Of a stretch of DNA of 64,000 nt, positions 39,709 to 51,757 are shown one piece after another. The stretch comes from Symmetrospora coprosmae (lineage: Eukaryota > Basidiomycota > Cystobasidiomycetes > Symmetrosporaceae): NCBI GenBank assembly GCA_008802785.1, contig VUYT01000016.1:248001-312000 (forward strand). The letters run 5' to 3'. Below the pieces are notes generated by a model. It was not told the origin of the DNA, did no database searches, and saw only the letters and a program-made list of their open reading frames with translations. Within the stretch, counting starts at the first letter, position 1. Every line of letters begins with the position of its first letter. A program made the position numbers and the translations under genes.

Positions 39709-42549
39709 ATGTCGTCGCTGCTTCAGTTCAGCCCGCTAGCGTCGTCGCTGCATCCCGAGTTCTGGCAGGCCCTCACACGCCTCAAGATTGACTCGCTCCA
39801 GCTCTCGGAGGAGGCCATTGACGTTGTCGGGCGCTACTCGGCGGGGCGGACGGTCCTCGACCGCGAGACGGGCCAGAGCCTCGGCTTAGGCACCAGTGTG
39901 CACTACGATGGAGCTGCATTTGGTGCTGACACAATCGACGAGAAAGGTGCTGCTGGTCTGGCGAGGTAAGCGCGACGCCCAGCCTGAGGGTCGGTCGGGT
40001 CGGTCGCTGTGATGTGCCTGACGACGGACGCAGTGACGGCACTAGCTGCCAGCTGAGAGGCAGGCTGCTCAACTTCAACACGATAGAGTCTTTCAAGCAG
40101 TCCGACAAGCAGGCTCTGTTTCGCGAACACGCCGACAAGGTCAGTGTCACTGCACTGGCTCCTCCTGCGCGCGTCCTGCGACTCTACGCACGTGCCGCTT
40201 TCTCGAGGCGCTGACGCCGAACTCGCCAACACGCAGCTGTGGACGCTCATCACGGATGAGAAGCAGCATGTCGCTGCTGCAGACCTCAACACCTCCCTCG
40301 CTATCACCTTTGCGGACCTCAAGAAGTACTCGTTCTTGCACTGGTTCGCCTTCCCCGCCTTTGCCGCAAAGCCAGCATGGCAACTGCAGTCACCCTGGGC
40401 GACTCTTTCCGACGCATACTCGGATGATCAGGTGCGTGCATGACGAGCTCGCCTCCAACCTAGCTTGCTGCTCTCGTTGCCTACGACTGAGCCCCATGCA
40501 CCAACGCGATCGGTAGATCCAGGATCTCTCGACGCGGTACAGGGAGCACGCCAGCACGCATGGGTCCAGAGAAGCGCCCGCTTGTCTCATGAGGCGCGTG
40601 GGGGGAGACGGTCGCTACGAGAGCGCCCCCCTCTCGCATTGGACAACCTTCTTCGCGGATGTGCCCGAAGAGGAGGTGTGCTGACTCTTGCCTGCCACCG
40701 GCTTGATCAAGTAGCTGACGCACAGCTACGTTGCAGAGGTTCTTGCTCTTCTTGGACCCTTCTTCCGACGGCACAGCGGCAGGCTGGCCATTGCGCAACT
40801 TCCTGGCTTACCTCCATGTTCGCCACCAAGTCTCCCGGTTGCGTGTGATCTGCTACAGATCATTGCCCACAGAGAGCCTCACAAGCATCGTGATACTCGA
40901 TCCGGCATCTTCAGCGTATGATCGCGCCAATCCCACGGCAGTCGGATGGGAGAAGAACACGGCGGGCAAGCTCGGTCCTCGCATGGCTGATCTCGGAGGC
41001 TTGATGGATCCGAAACGGCTTGCAGACCAAGCTGTCGACCTGAACCTGAAGCTCATGCGATGGAGAATTATGCCTGCTCTGGATCTGGACAAGATCAAGA
41101 ACACGAAGTGCCTCCTGCTTGGAGCAGGGACGCTCGGCTGCTACGTCTCGCGGAGCTTGATGGTGAGTCCATCCCTGGTGGCCCATATCAGAGTCTGCGG
41201 CCCCCGCTGATGCGAAATGATCCGTTTCCTGGAAGGCTTGGGGAGTCCGGAAGATCACGCTCGTCGATTCGGGCAAGGTCTCGTACTCAAATCCCGTCAG
41301 GCAACCACTGTTTGAGTTTGGTGACTGCTTCGAGGGCGGCAAGCCGAAAGCCGCCTGCGCGGCGGAGGCGCTGAAACGCATTTACCCAAGCGTCGTAAGT
41401 CGCCAACGCATCTGATGTGCGGGATCGTCACGGGCAGCCGGTTGAGGCATGTTTGGTTAAATGCCAGGACGCAAGGGGCATACAGCTCGCTATTCCCATG
41501 CCTGGCCATCCCATCCCTCCCAGCTCAGTCGACGCTACCAAGGCTGCCGTTAGACAACTCGAAGGTCTCATGGACGAGCATGACGTGACGTTCTTGTTGA
41601 TGGACTCCCGCGAGAGCCGCTGGCTGCCAACCATGCTTGGTGCTGCAAAGGGCAAGGTGGGCTCGCGTTAGACTGATTCCCTCAAGCATCGAAGAGTCGC
41701 TTACTCCAGCAACACACATTTCTGCAGCTCGTGATGAACGCTGCTTTGGGCTTTGATTCATACCTCGTCATGCGACACGGCATGCTCGAACAAAGCATAG
41801 ACGAGCGACTGGGCTGCTACTAGTAAGTCTTGACGCCCGCCGGACCTGCGATGGAGGCTGACATGATTCCATATGCGCCTTCACTCTTTCAAGCTGCAAT
41901 GACATTGTCGCACCTATGGATGTGAGTTCGAGCGTCTCGCATCGCGACGTGGATATTTACTGAGCCTGGTTTGGGTCTTCCAAAAGTCTCTGAGCGACAG
42001 GACGCTAGACCAGATGTGCACTGTCACAAGACCAGGATTGGCGGCGATAGCGAGCGCTACTGCCGTTGAAGTACTCACCTCGGTCACTCAGCATCCGAAG
42101 GGGTACGTGGCGATCTTGCATGCGGTGTTGTTCCCGCTGACCAATAGCTTCCATGACATTCGTTTTCCATGCAGTGCGCACGCTCCATCAAGCGTGGAGC
42201 GCAGCTCTGGCTCGGTTTTAGGTGCCGTCCCGCATCAGATCAGAGGGTCCTTGAGCGACTTCAGCCAGCTCAAGATCGTAGGTCGGGCATACAGCAGCTG
42301 TACTGCCTGTTCCGAGAAGGTGTGTCGTCACACTACACTTGCTGCGCTGTAACACCGTCACGACATGCTGACTCGTTCCTTTCGCGTCAGGTGGTCGGTG
42401 TCTACCGCAGAGACGGGTTTGACATGCTGCGTAAAGTCTTTGACGATGCCAAATACCTCGAACAACTCACAGGCCTGGACAAACTGCAGGCAGAGACAGA
42501 GGCTGCGCTTGAGGCGGTCGACCTGGACGAGGAGGACGACGATTTCTGA
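39709..42549 (+). CDS. ATG7: Autophagy E1-like activating enzyme Atg7
   Basis: Twelve exons are 39709-39965, 40034-40139, 40237-40431, 40517-40675, 40737-41162, 41236-41394, 41468-41656, 41728-41822, 41894-41921, 41987-42102, 42175-42319 and 42391-42549, giving 677 aa. Atg7 activates Atg8 and Atg12 with ATP and passes them to Atg3 and Atg10. The N-terminal domain has [17 protein letters not shown] and [12 protein letters not shown]. The E1 nucleotide site is [16 protein letters not shown] (GAGTLG at 368-373). [20 protein letters not shown] is the E1 signature, and [14 protein letters not shown] follows. The catalytic cysteine, near residue 549, lies in [15 protein letters not shown]. The acidic end DLDEEDDDF is short. 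The 28-nt exon encodes CNDIVAPMD. All motifs needed for function are present. Confidence 0.95.
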
Positions 42550-42683
42550 ACAGTAGGGTATGTGGGTATGTGCGCTGCCGTCCCTTTGTAGTCAGAAAGG
42601 AGGAACCGCATGTAATGTTCTACCATCATGTGTGGGAATATATCATAGAGGGCGTGCAAGGCACGAGACACCTTTTAACTGCT

Positions 42684-43372
42684 TCAATTGATGTTGGCTT
42701 TTGCCCGCCGGCTACGTCGCACCATTTTTGCGGGCGCCGCGATGCTCCACTCGATGAGACGGATGATCCTGGCGTTCTCTACCCAGTTGCCTGTCGGGCT
42801 GAGCTTGTTACACGTCTCCTCGCAATTGTCAGGACAGGCGTATGGCGCTCCGTACTCGATAGGGACCTGTGCAGTCCAGCCAAGCCCAAGATAGACTGGT
42901 CCTTAGCGGTCGTGCCACGCCACGCCATATGTCGTCGAGAGCCATCCACTTACGAATGTGAAATTGATCTGGTCCTCCACCTGAGTCTCCGGGTCAACGC
43001 ATTCTGCCATGGTGGTGATTGCTGGCGCCATCAGATATTCTTGGTGGAGTTAGGAGCTGAGGGGACAGACTCACTGAACCAGTCACCGCGCCCGGGAGCA
43101 TAATAGGACGTGCATTGTCGCCCGTATGTAGTGTAGCTATACATCTGAATCGAGTTCGCTGCGTTCTGACGATCGACGGCAGTGCCTTGCTTGTTGTCCG
43201 GCAGCATGGGCTCTGGGCACGCATTGCCTGCTATGAAGGCATCTGCGGAGCCGTCGGTACCCGGGATGTCGAAGAAGATGTAGCGGATCTGATTCACGTC
43301 GGTAGCTGTGACTGGAGATGCAGCGAGAGCGAACAGGTTTAGAGTGACCGCAGCGTATATAGCGACGAGCAT
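42684..43372 (-). CDS. Small secreted cysteine protein B (tandem paralogue)
   Basis: Exons are 43372-43075, 43003-42954 and 42866-42684, giving 176 aa. I do not recognise the family. The protein starts with a classic signal peptide (MLVAIYAAVTLNLFALAASP, cleavage likely near residue 23-25). The mature part of about 150 residues has six cysteines: NACPEPM, RQCTSYY, WFKCVD, YACPDNCEETCNKL. The end is basic. It is clearly related to the next upstream gene: both share an FKC motif split by a phase-1 intron after F, a 50-nt exon, a phase-0 intron, and a C-P-x2-C-E-x2-C-x-K-L motif in the last exon. A secreted wall-associated or host-interaction protein is possible but unproven. Expression and localisation cannot be read from sequence. 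Confidence 0.75.
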
Positions 43373-43784
43373 CGATGCGCGCAGTGGTGCTATCAGTCAA
43401 TAAGTCTGTGGTTGTCTGTGAGGTTCAAGCGGAGATAGTTGGCTAGAAGTGGACGGGTGCTAGAGGATGTTCAGGACGGAGGAGCGCATCGCGCAGAAAT
43501 GCACCCTTGACGTCGCGCTCATCTTGGCGGGGTGCAGATCCGCTTGTTGTTGGTGCTGTGTCAGACATAGGGTGATGCGGTCCAGATGCCTCAGCGGAGA
43601 TGCATAGGTCTTATTTGCGAGCGTCTACGTGCTAGAAAGCACCCAAGACGGAAGGCTATTGCGTGCTGCCATGAAAGGAGTAGAACTGATGAAAGGAGAC
43701 ACGATACACAGAGGCTCGGACAAAGGGCAGTATGCGCCACCAGGGTCGGCACACTGCTTCAAGGCCAGTCAGATCAACGGAAAC
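43373..43784. other. Intergenic between the two secreted-protein paralogues
   Basis: A 412-bp segment holding the promoter of gene B and the 3' end of gene A. No repeat flanking the duplication was recognised. Confidence 0.35.
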
Positions 43785-44865
43785 TCAGAGTACACGGTTT
43801 CGGACGGATCGCTTAGCCATCCTGTCTACGGAACCAGTTGGAGCTGCGCGCCTCACGACTGTCTTGGTGGAAGTGACGTCGGGCAGGGTGGTGCAGTCCT
43901 CATCGGCATCGGATGGCTTGGATGTGGGCTTAGCATCGGAGGAGGCCGAGGCCGAGGGCTGGCGAGTGACCATGATGGTGGAAGTGACAGTCTGCTTTGG
44001 CTTGGTGCATGTGCCATCGGACGGCGAAGGTGCTGCGGTAGGCTTGGGCACGACAGCCGGGAACGAGGTCGGAGCGTCATCGTCGTCGCTGCCGCCCTCT
44101 TTCACGGCACTCTCCCATCGAAACTGGAACATCATCTTGGCGTCGGTCTCCCACTTAGGGTCCAGCTTGGTGCAAGCAGACTCGCAGCCGGCCGGGCAGG
44201 GCATAGCCTTGTATGTTCCATCCTGAGAGCAGCAGTGTCACGCTTACCATCAACGGCGAGCGATAGCACCAAAGTGGTGACGCAGTGGCTCACCTCGTAG
44301 AATCGCTCACTCGCATCGGGTTGACCGGCAGAGTCCAGACATTCTGTTCAAGCAGTGTGCATTGTCAGCACGCGATGAACAGAATTGTTCCTTTGTAACC
44401 ATGTACGGTTGTAGAGGAAGCTTACTGAACGTCGAACCGAAGTAGCCGCCATCGAAGGTGCACTGCTGCTCGTAGACTGGCACCTTGTAGACCTGCGTGG
44501 ACTTCTTGGGGTCCTGGTAGTCGACGTTGACCTTCTTCTGTGCTGGCGTGAGCAGGACAGGGCACTTGTTGCTGATTGGGACAGTGAGGTTAGCACCAGC
44601 TGAGTTTCCGCGCATGCTTTGCCACACTCACTCAACGATGATGGCTGAAGCCGACCCGTCCGGAGTGAGGTTCTTGAAGTTGACGAATGCGATTCTAGAA
44701 TCGCACTGGTGTCAGATTAGCCGACAAGGTCAGCGTTCGAATTCTTGTGGGAGTCGCAACTGCTAGCCGACTCACGTTGGGGCTGTCTACAGCTGCTGCA
44801 GATTTGGCGGATAGCAGGAGCGCCGCTACAGCCAGAACGGAAGTTAGCGAGAGGTACGAGGGCAT
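43785..44865 (-). CDS. Small secreted cysteine protein A (tandem paralogue with Ser/Pro/Thr tail)
   Basis: Exons are 44865-44776, 44705-44632, 44571-44426, 44343-44294 and 44222-43785, giving 265 aa. A signal peptide (MPSYLSLTSVLAVAALLLSA) occupies the first 25 or so residues. The core (about 30-175) contains PNCDSRIAFVNF, NKCPVLLTP, YEQQCTFDGGYF, FKCLDSAGQ and MPCPAGCESACTKL, matching gene B cysteine for cysteine apart from one extra N-terminal Cys. The C-terminal 90 residues are Ser/Thr/Pro/Asp-rich with repeated TVTSTIMVTR and VTSTKTVVRR stretches and two more cysteines, a tail absent from B; it could be O-mannosylated. No database family is recognised. Four introns, two of them at positions identical to B. 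Confidence 0.75.
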
Positions 44866-45968
44866 GATGGGCGACGGCTAGAGGTGGAAGAGTAGAAGGT
44901 AGGGAGCGGGAGAGAGGGGATAGGCGGGTGATGAGGGAGTGTGGGGAAGGGGGAGAGGGAGCTACGGATCACGAGGGAGTGATACGAAAGCAGCACTGGA
45001 GAAAGCGAGGTCTTGCCAGATATGTCTGGCTTTTCTGTAGCACTTTGGTTGGTCCATCTCGTATGTGCATGGCTGCCATGGATGTGGGCCATCGCGGTCT
45101 TGATCCTCTCTGGAATTGTAAGGGCAGGAACTGGTAGGCAGGCGCAGCTGCGTCGCTCGTCGTTGAAGGGGTAAGCATCCATCGTGGCTGACCGCCGGCA
45201 TGAAAGGTTGGATCCGGTCTCGTTGAGCTGGCGCGATGACCTTGGTTGCGTGATACAGTCCGGCGTACAAGCGCGTCTGTTTGGGCGGGAAGTGCAGACA
45301 TCCGGTGTGCATGCTGCCCGTCCTCCGTCAGCTTTTCAAAGGGCGGTCAATGATGACCGCGAAGCATCTGGGAAGGTCCGGACAGGCTGAGGAGAGGGCT
45401 CTCGAGGCTGTCACCTCTGTGGATCTGCAGGTCTGGGATATGGATGTGTGCCTCTTGCATGCGCGTCAGTCAGCATGCAGCCAGTTGTCAGCGGTCAGTA
45501 CGCGTGCAGCGTTGATGATGCTCTGCCATAATAACGCGATACAGCTCTCGCCTTGCCCATGGCTGACCTCGCTCGTGCTGAGTGATGCGCTGGCCTGCAA
45601 TACATCCTTGACAAACGGGTTCGCTGAAGCGGACGTGTCAACGTCTGAGATGAATAAGCCGTCGATCAGGCGAGGCTGACAGCGCGTGGCCAGGCAGGCA
45701 GCCCGCCAGCCTGCACTTTCACGGTCAACTCCAACCTCAAAAGAGGTCGTGACCGTCTCCTCCTTCCGTCTTTCTCTCTCCTCCTTCCCCTGCATCAGTT
45801 CTCCATATCGCACACTCTCTCTCGTACCTCTCACTACCTCTCTGCGCCCGCCTTCACCGTCCCGTCAGCTTTGACACGCTCAACCAAGATCGCGAGATCC
45901 AAATTCAGGCACATCCTACGCACGTCGACAGCAGAACCCACGCCGACGCGTACAGCAGCACGGCAGTC
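44866..45968. promoter_or_regulatory. Divergent region between secreted protein A and AIF-like gene, with CT-rich tract
   Basis: About 1.1 kb without a supported gene. Directly upstream of the AIF-like start (about 45751-45850) is a pyrimidine-rich tract of CTCCTT and CTCTCT runs, a common feature of fungal core promoters and leaders. A mirror purine-rich stretch of GGGAGAG runs lies at 44905-44960, upstream of gene A. Confidence 0.4.
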
Positions 45969-47437
45969 ATGAGCACGCCAGTTCAGAACATTGTCATTGT
46001 CGGAGGAGGAGGTAAGCAGCCTGTCCGTCCAGAGGCAGAGGTGGCCCTTTGACTGATGTGCCTCCTTGCACCGGGCGCCACAGCTGCCGCGACTACCCTC
46101 GCCAGCTCGCTCGAGGCGTCCATCAAAAAGTACCCAGGCTATAACATTGTTCTCGTCACTGGTCGAGACTACTTCTTCCACCTCATTGCTGGGCTGCGAG
46201 CGTAAGTCCAGCTAGCCTACGCATCGCCTCGAAGCGGGCGCTGACCTACAGTGTCACACATCGCTAGCAACGTCACGAGTGCAGAGCTCGCTGAGAACAT
46301 CTGTGTACCGTACGACCGTCTCTTCAAGAATCAGGCCGTCTCACGCGTCGTGCAGAAGAAGGCGACCAGCATCACGGCCGACAAGGTTGTCCTCGAAGAT
46401 GGCGCGGAGATCCCATATGCATACCTGGTCGTCGCGACCGGCAAGCAATGGGTCAGCCCCATCGAGTACGCACTCTTCCTGCTCCATCCGTGGATTGCTA
46501 TGTCGGCTAACGCACTCCCCGGCCCCGCAGCATCCCCGACAAACGCGCCGATGCCATCGAGATGATGAAGACGTACCGCGACAGGGTGGCCAAGGCGAAG
46601 AACATTGTCGTTGTCGGCGGTGGAGCCGTGGGCATTGAGATTGCAGGAGAGATCGCGGCGAGCTACCCGAAGGCGTCCGGGAAGAGGGTCACGCTGGTCC
46701 ACTCGAGAGACAAGCTCATGAACGACGTCTACCCAGCCAAGTTCCGCGATGGCCTTGCCAAGCAGCTCCTCGAGCTCGGCGTCAATCTTCACTTTGGCGA
46801 CAGCATCGAGGGTGAGCACGACTTTGAGACGACGGGGCACACGACCGTCAAGACAAAGAAGGGCGAATCGCTCCCCGAGGTCGATCTCATCATCCAGGCG
46901 ACTGGCGGCCGCGTCAACTCCCAGGTTCTCGAAGGTTTCCTTCCCGCTTCTGAGATCTCGTCTAGCGGTGTCAAGGTCCGCCCGACCTTCCAGGTCAATG
47001 GCCACGACAACGTCTTTGTCATTGGTGATCTCGCGGATCTGCCAGAGCAGAAGCAGGCTGCCAAGGTGCCCGGGCACGTCTCCATTGCCAGCCTCAACAT
47101 CCTCGCTAGCATCAACAAGACCGCGCTCTCGGTGAGTGTAGTCGCTTGCGTATGATACTGTGCAATAAGCACTCTAACGCTTCTTCGCATCTGCAGAACT
47201 ACAAGGCACCCGGAGAGATGATTGTTGTGTGAGTTCGCCCTCGTCCGCCCCGCCTGATGTGACATGGCCCGTTCTGATCCTTCATGGGCACAATACAGGA
47301 ACATTGCAGACAAGGGAGGAATGGGCATGCTCACCATGCCAGTCGTTGGTCAGGTTACCATGGGCGCCTGGTTCTCAAAGACGGTCAAAGGCAAGGACCT
47401 TTTCGTCTCAAAGACGCGTACAGCCATGGGCTACTGA
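45969..47437 (+). CDS. AIF/AMID-like FAD-dependent NAD(P)H oxidoreductase
   Basis: Exons are 45969-46011, 46084-46201, 46268-46465, 46531-47131, 47197-47228 and 47299-47437, giving 376 aa. The FAD-binding strand NIVIVGGGAAATTLAS starts at residue 7, and the second dinucleotide site KNIVVVGGGAVGIEIAGEIA lies at about 145-164. ATGKQWVSPID is the usual ATG motif, and NVFVIGDLADLPEQKQAAK binds the FAD ribityl chain. The C-terminal GKDLFVSKTRTAMGY resembles the AIFM2/AMID (FSP1) group, which reduces quinones, often at membranes. The N-terminus lacks a mitochondrial presequence. The donor at 46466 was chosen over the one at 46452 because only it keeps frame into IPDKRADAIEMM. Function by family only. 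Confidence 0.85.
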
Positions 47438-48385
47438 GCGAGAGGGGCCAGCATGTATCGAGGCTCTCTGCGTGTACATCAGACGTCTCTCTTCCGCATG
47501 AAGCAGTGCTAATATAGCAGTAATCGGAAGCTCGCGATGCACAGTCGCCTGTCTCTCGTACGACCCAGAGCTGCCCACTACGTGCGCCGCTGCTCTAACA
47601 TAGATCTACCTACAGACCTCAGCGTGGTGGCAGGTGCGCATAGAGCACAGTAACAGGTCCCTTGCTCCCAGAGCCAGGCTGCCGTGTTGTCGCAGCATCT
47701 CCCAAGCCGCCCGCCGGCATGTCCGGTTTTCGGCCGTTTCTTCTCGTGCCTGCTTTGCCACCGCGGGTTAGAACGGGGCGCGCGCGGGACCCCAGGTTTT
47801 CTTGTCTAGACTTCGGCTCGCGTCAGCAGGACAAGGAAGTGATCAGATTGGCCTCCCGCGAGACATCCCGCCTCATTCGGTGGGGAGTGTGTGCGTGCAG
47901 CGACAGCGATGCTTTGACACGACCAGTTCACCTGACGCTCAGCTTCTTCTCGTTCTCTGTCGAAGCCACAGGTGACAAAAGGCGTCTCAGGACAACCGCC
48001 AGCTGCAGGTGACGAAGAAGCTCCAGCCTGGTCTCCGCTTCTCGTGCAAGCGCAAAGCAAGCAGACGAAGCACCCGAGGGATCAAGCGAACAGAAGGAGG
48101 TGGGTCGCTTTGTGCTCTACGACAGATACGTTCTGCATGCAGCAATGCCCTGATGTACCTTGTCCCTTTCCTGCTTGCTTGCCTGGCCTGCGGTTGTTCC
48201 ACCTGGTGCTGCGGTTCCTGCAGGAGAGAGGGTCGCGCCCGTGCGCAGCCAATCAATCGCGCGTGCCCGCCTGCCGCTCCTTGCCTCCCTTCCCCACCCA
48301 AGGGGCTGCTCGCTCACCGCCGACTGAACACATCAAAACAGCGAGAGCACACAGGGGAAAGCATCGCAGTACAAGCTCGTACATC
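47438..48385. other. Intergenic: AIF-like 3' region and C2H2 gene promoter or leader
   Basis: About 950 bp without a supported gene. From 47972 the frame of the C2H2 gene is already open, so a longer N-terminus is possible, but the composition there is not protein-like. Confidence 0.4.
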
Positions 48386-51068
48386 ATGAGCTCACCGCCT
48401 CCCGCTCAGGCGGCTGCGTCTGCTCCGGGATCAGCTAGTTCGACGACGAAAAAGCCGCGGAGGGAGCGCACCTCCGTCTGCAGTTTCTGCCAGATGGTAA
48501 GGGACCACTGCCACTGCCGTCAGCCCTGTAGCGGAACGTGGGCGCTGATGCTCTGGTATTGGGTGCACAGACCTTCAACAAGAAGGAGCACCTGCAGCGA
48601 CACGAGCGTACCCGTGAGTCCCCCAAGTCCTCGTCGTCGTCGCGGTCGTCGCCGCTCGTCTCGCTGCGGAGAAGCGGCGGCGGCGGCGAGTTTTGTTCAC
48701 AAGAGAGACGAAACTCAATCGAGCCACACTTTCTGCCATTCGCAACCCTCTCCACGGCAGACACTCTCGCTCGACCTTACGTTTGCGACTTTGATGGATG
48801 CGGCAAGACGTTCGCACGAAGGTGAGCTCACTGTTCACGCTTTTCCGACGTGTCCAGGTGCAGCACTCGCTGACAGGATTGTCGTTTTTCTCCACCTTTC
48901 TGTCCCGCACGTCATGACCGTTGACGCTGTAACGCACAGGGATACACTTACTCGACACACCCGCCTCCACAAAAAAGACGATGATGGAGCAGATGCTCCC
49001 GAGGTGCCTTCATCAGCCAACTCTGCCACAGGCAGCGCAGGGGATGCGCCAGCCATCATTGCTGCGAGCGCGGTGACGATCCCCAAGTCAGCGTCATCCT
49101 CTTCCCTGCGCGTGCCCAGGCCTGCACGAAAGAGGCGAGCCCGCAACGGCTCTGCCAGCTCGACACTCAACTATGGCGAGGACTCGGCAGATGACCCAGG
49201 ATCGTCGTCTGCCGAAGCCGACAATGCCCATGACGACCTGCACCGGGCCGACACTGCCAGTGCAGAGGAGAACAATGCTGAGGAGGACGAGGAGGATGAA
49301 CTTCCTCACGGCAAGGCTCGCATGCACTCACGATTGCAGAGCATGACGCTTGCACAGAGCACGGAGGACCTTCCGGTCAAGAAGGAGGATAGCGAGGAGG
49401 AATACGAGCTCGAGCCGTCACCGTTCGTCTTCGCTCAGCGCCTCCCCAACGCTTCCTCTACGATCGCTCCAGCGGTCAAGGCCTCATTCCCCTGGCAGGG
49501 CAGCTTGCCAAGGAGAAGCGATTCGCCTGCATCGTTCGAGCGCTCCTCGACCGCTTTCATCATCCCCCACTCGCGCCCTCACTCACCTCTGCCGAAGAGG
49601 GAGGACTCGAGCGGGACGTCCGCATCTGCCTTGGGCCTCGACATCGGCATTCCACCCGCAGCCATGGGCGGATTCGAGTCGAGCGAGTCCGGAGACACTC
49701 CTGCTACCGTCATGACGGAGCTCCCTGCCGTCGCGCCCGGTCTGCCACCCTTTGTGCATGCCTCGCCCGACGGTTTTCGTATTTTTCGGAACGAAATCCA
49801 CGACGGCGACAACCTTGGCGACAGCATCAGCCTCGGCCTCGGCCGGGAGCACCAATTTCCCTACACCCACCAGCAACAGCAGCTCCATCAGCCTGTACTC
49901 GACCAACAGCAGCAGCACGCTCCCTCCGCTGGACCCATCCTCGCAAACTCAAGCATCCCGCACATCGGCGGTGGCATCCAACAATCCTTTCTCGCCGGCA
50001 GTGCAGGCAGCCCAGACATTACTCACTTTTCACAACTCGAATCTCTAGCCTCGTCGGTGGCGGCCAGGCAGCGCGCCCAGGCACTGGCAAAGCTCCAGAT
50101 CCAGCAGATCCAGCAGCTCCAAGCCAAGCAGCACGCGGCGCAGATGCAGAAGAACGTCGAGGCGCACCAGAGCCTTGTCGACAGGCTCCAGCGACAGTAC
50201 CGCGACAGGAACGTCTCCACAGAGTCCACGGCCACCGACGCTTCGCACGATTATCTCTCGAGCGCTAGCATGAGCCAGATTCACGCTGGCTACTCACCGC
50301 CCTCTCCTACGGGCATGTCGGTCTGCTCGCCCCTGCTCAGCAGCTCTTTTGCCGCTCTTGCCGGTTACGCAGGCAGCTCCACCTCGCCGACCTCGGACAA
50401 TGCCAGCCTCCCTTCACTCTCATCCTCGTACGCCTCTTCGGCCGATTCGTATGGCATCAGCCCGTCCTACTATTCGTCGTCCAACAATTCCGGTGCCGGC
50501 GGCAACGATATATCCGCCTTCAAGAATGGAAACGCCTTTGACGAGCCGATGACCATGGGTCTCGGGATGCCGATCCTGCAGAAGACATCTGTGGACACCG
50601 ACAGCAAACATCACCTTTACATGCTGATGCGAGCGGCAGAGGCTCCCACCGAGGATGTGAGTTTTTGGTGCTACACACTTTTCCGGTCTGTCCCTGACGT
50701 AATGGCTTGTTCTCCGTCATCTTCAGTTCCTCAAGTGGCCTTCCTCCCGAGATGCCTCGCCCGCTTTTGAGTACGGCGCCTACCCCGGTATCGAGCGCGG
50801 GCAAGGCAAGAAGGAGCGTCCGGCTCGCCACATTTCGAAGCTCAACGCTTACGACAGCATGACGATGGCTTCCTCGAACGCCTCGGACCAGTCGCCTGCT
50901 GCTGGATCTCCCTTCCTCGACTTTGGCAGCGAATATGACGCGCACCCATCGTCGCTTTTCGGGGCGAACGAGACGCTCATGCCGCGTGCGCATTCGCCCA
51001 TTGCGTCCCTCGAGGAGTGGCTCACCAGGCAGGGCGGCGAGGGCAACAACGAGATGGTCGTCTTCTGA
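48386..51068 (+). CDS. C2H2 zinc-finger transcription factor (Adr1-type finger pair)
   Basis: Exons are 48386-48496, 48571-48613, 48761-48821, 48940-50656 and 50727-51068, giving 757 aa. Two adjacent fingers are assembled by splicing. Finger 1 (CSFC to HLQRHERTH) fits C-x2-C-x12-H-x3-H, and finger 2 (CDFDGC to LTRHTRLH) fits C-x4-C-x12-H-x3-H, within residues 32-85. A TGEKP-like linker is replaced by TLARPYV. Each finger is cut by an intron. The rest is disordered: acidic, Ser-rich, with Gln runs (QQQQ near 49870-49910) and a short amphipathic RLQRQYRDR helix. A closing SIASLEEWLTRQGGE helix may be an activation or interaction segment. A nuclear DNA-binding role is inferred from the fingers; targets are unknown. 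Confidence 0.82.
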
Positions 51069-51757
51069 TCGAGGAAATGGGCAACGACGTTCCGCAACAA
51101 GCAAGGTCAATTACGTGTAGCGATCAAGATATATCATCGGCAAGGGTTTCAGTAGCCTGCGAGGAGAAAATGGTCCAAGCAAGTCGGGCCTGATTGACGA
51201 CGGCAGGGATGCAGCTCTGAAGCAGCGCAGGGGTAGCAGCGGGTGGACCGTATGGTATTCTGTCGTCAGTTCTTACGTCCATTCTTCCACAACCTACGTC
51301 CCCGCAACCGTTCCCCGGACCTCTCCTCCCCCATCTTACATCTTCCTTCTTCGACGCCCCTCTGGCATTTTTTCTCGGTGGAACCAAATGATACGAGAGC
51401 CCGGCTCTTGAGTGGAATTCAGTCAATGTGTGATGTGCCTCCCACAATGTGTATTATTCAACCCCATGCGATGCAATCATTGCGTTATGATGGCATGGCT
51501 GGCGGGCCTGTTCGACGAATACCACCGCGCGATATAGTCAGAGAGTGGCATAGCGTGTGCGCTACGTTATGCATTGAATATCGATTGTGCATGTGGGAGT
51601 GTCGATACTTGGGAGACGGGGTCGCTCGGTAGCCACTTCGTTCGGTCCAGGCACGGACGGGGCAGCACTGGCAGGGAGAGTCGCAGTCGCCTCCCCTGTC
51701 AGCGTCACTCCCACCCACCCGCGCAGCATAGCATCAGCAGAGTCAGCGTCAGCCAGC
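51069..51757. other. Intergenic: C2H2 gene 3' region and V-ATPase gene promoter
   Basis: About 690 bp with no supported gene and no recognised element. Confidence 0.4.

Noticed and set aside
46452-46530. GTCAGC donor directly after KQW in the AIF-like gene
   Set aside because: It puts the next exon out of frame; the donor at 46466 restores frame and the family motif.
47972-48385. Longer N-terminus for the C2H2 protein
   Set aside because: The frame is open, but composition is leader-like and finger-proximal homology starts after 48386.
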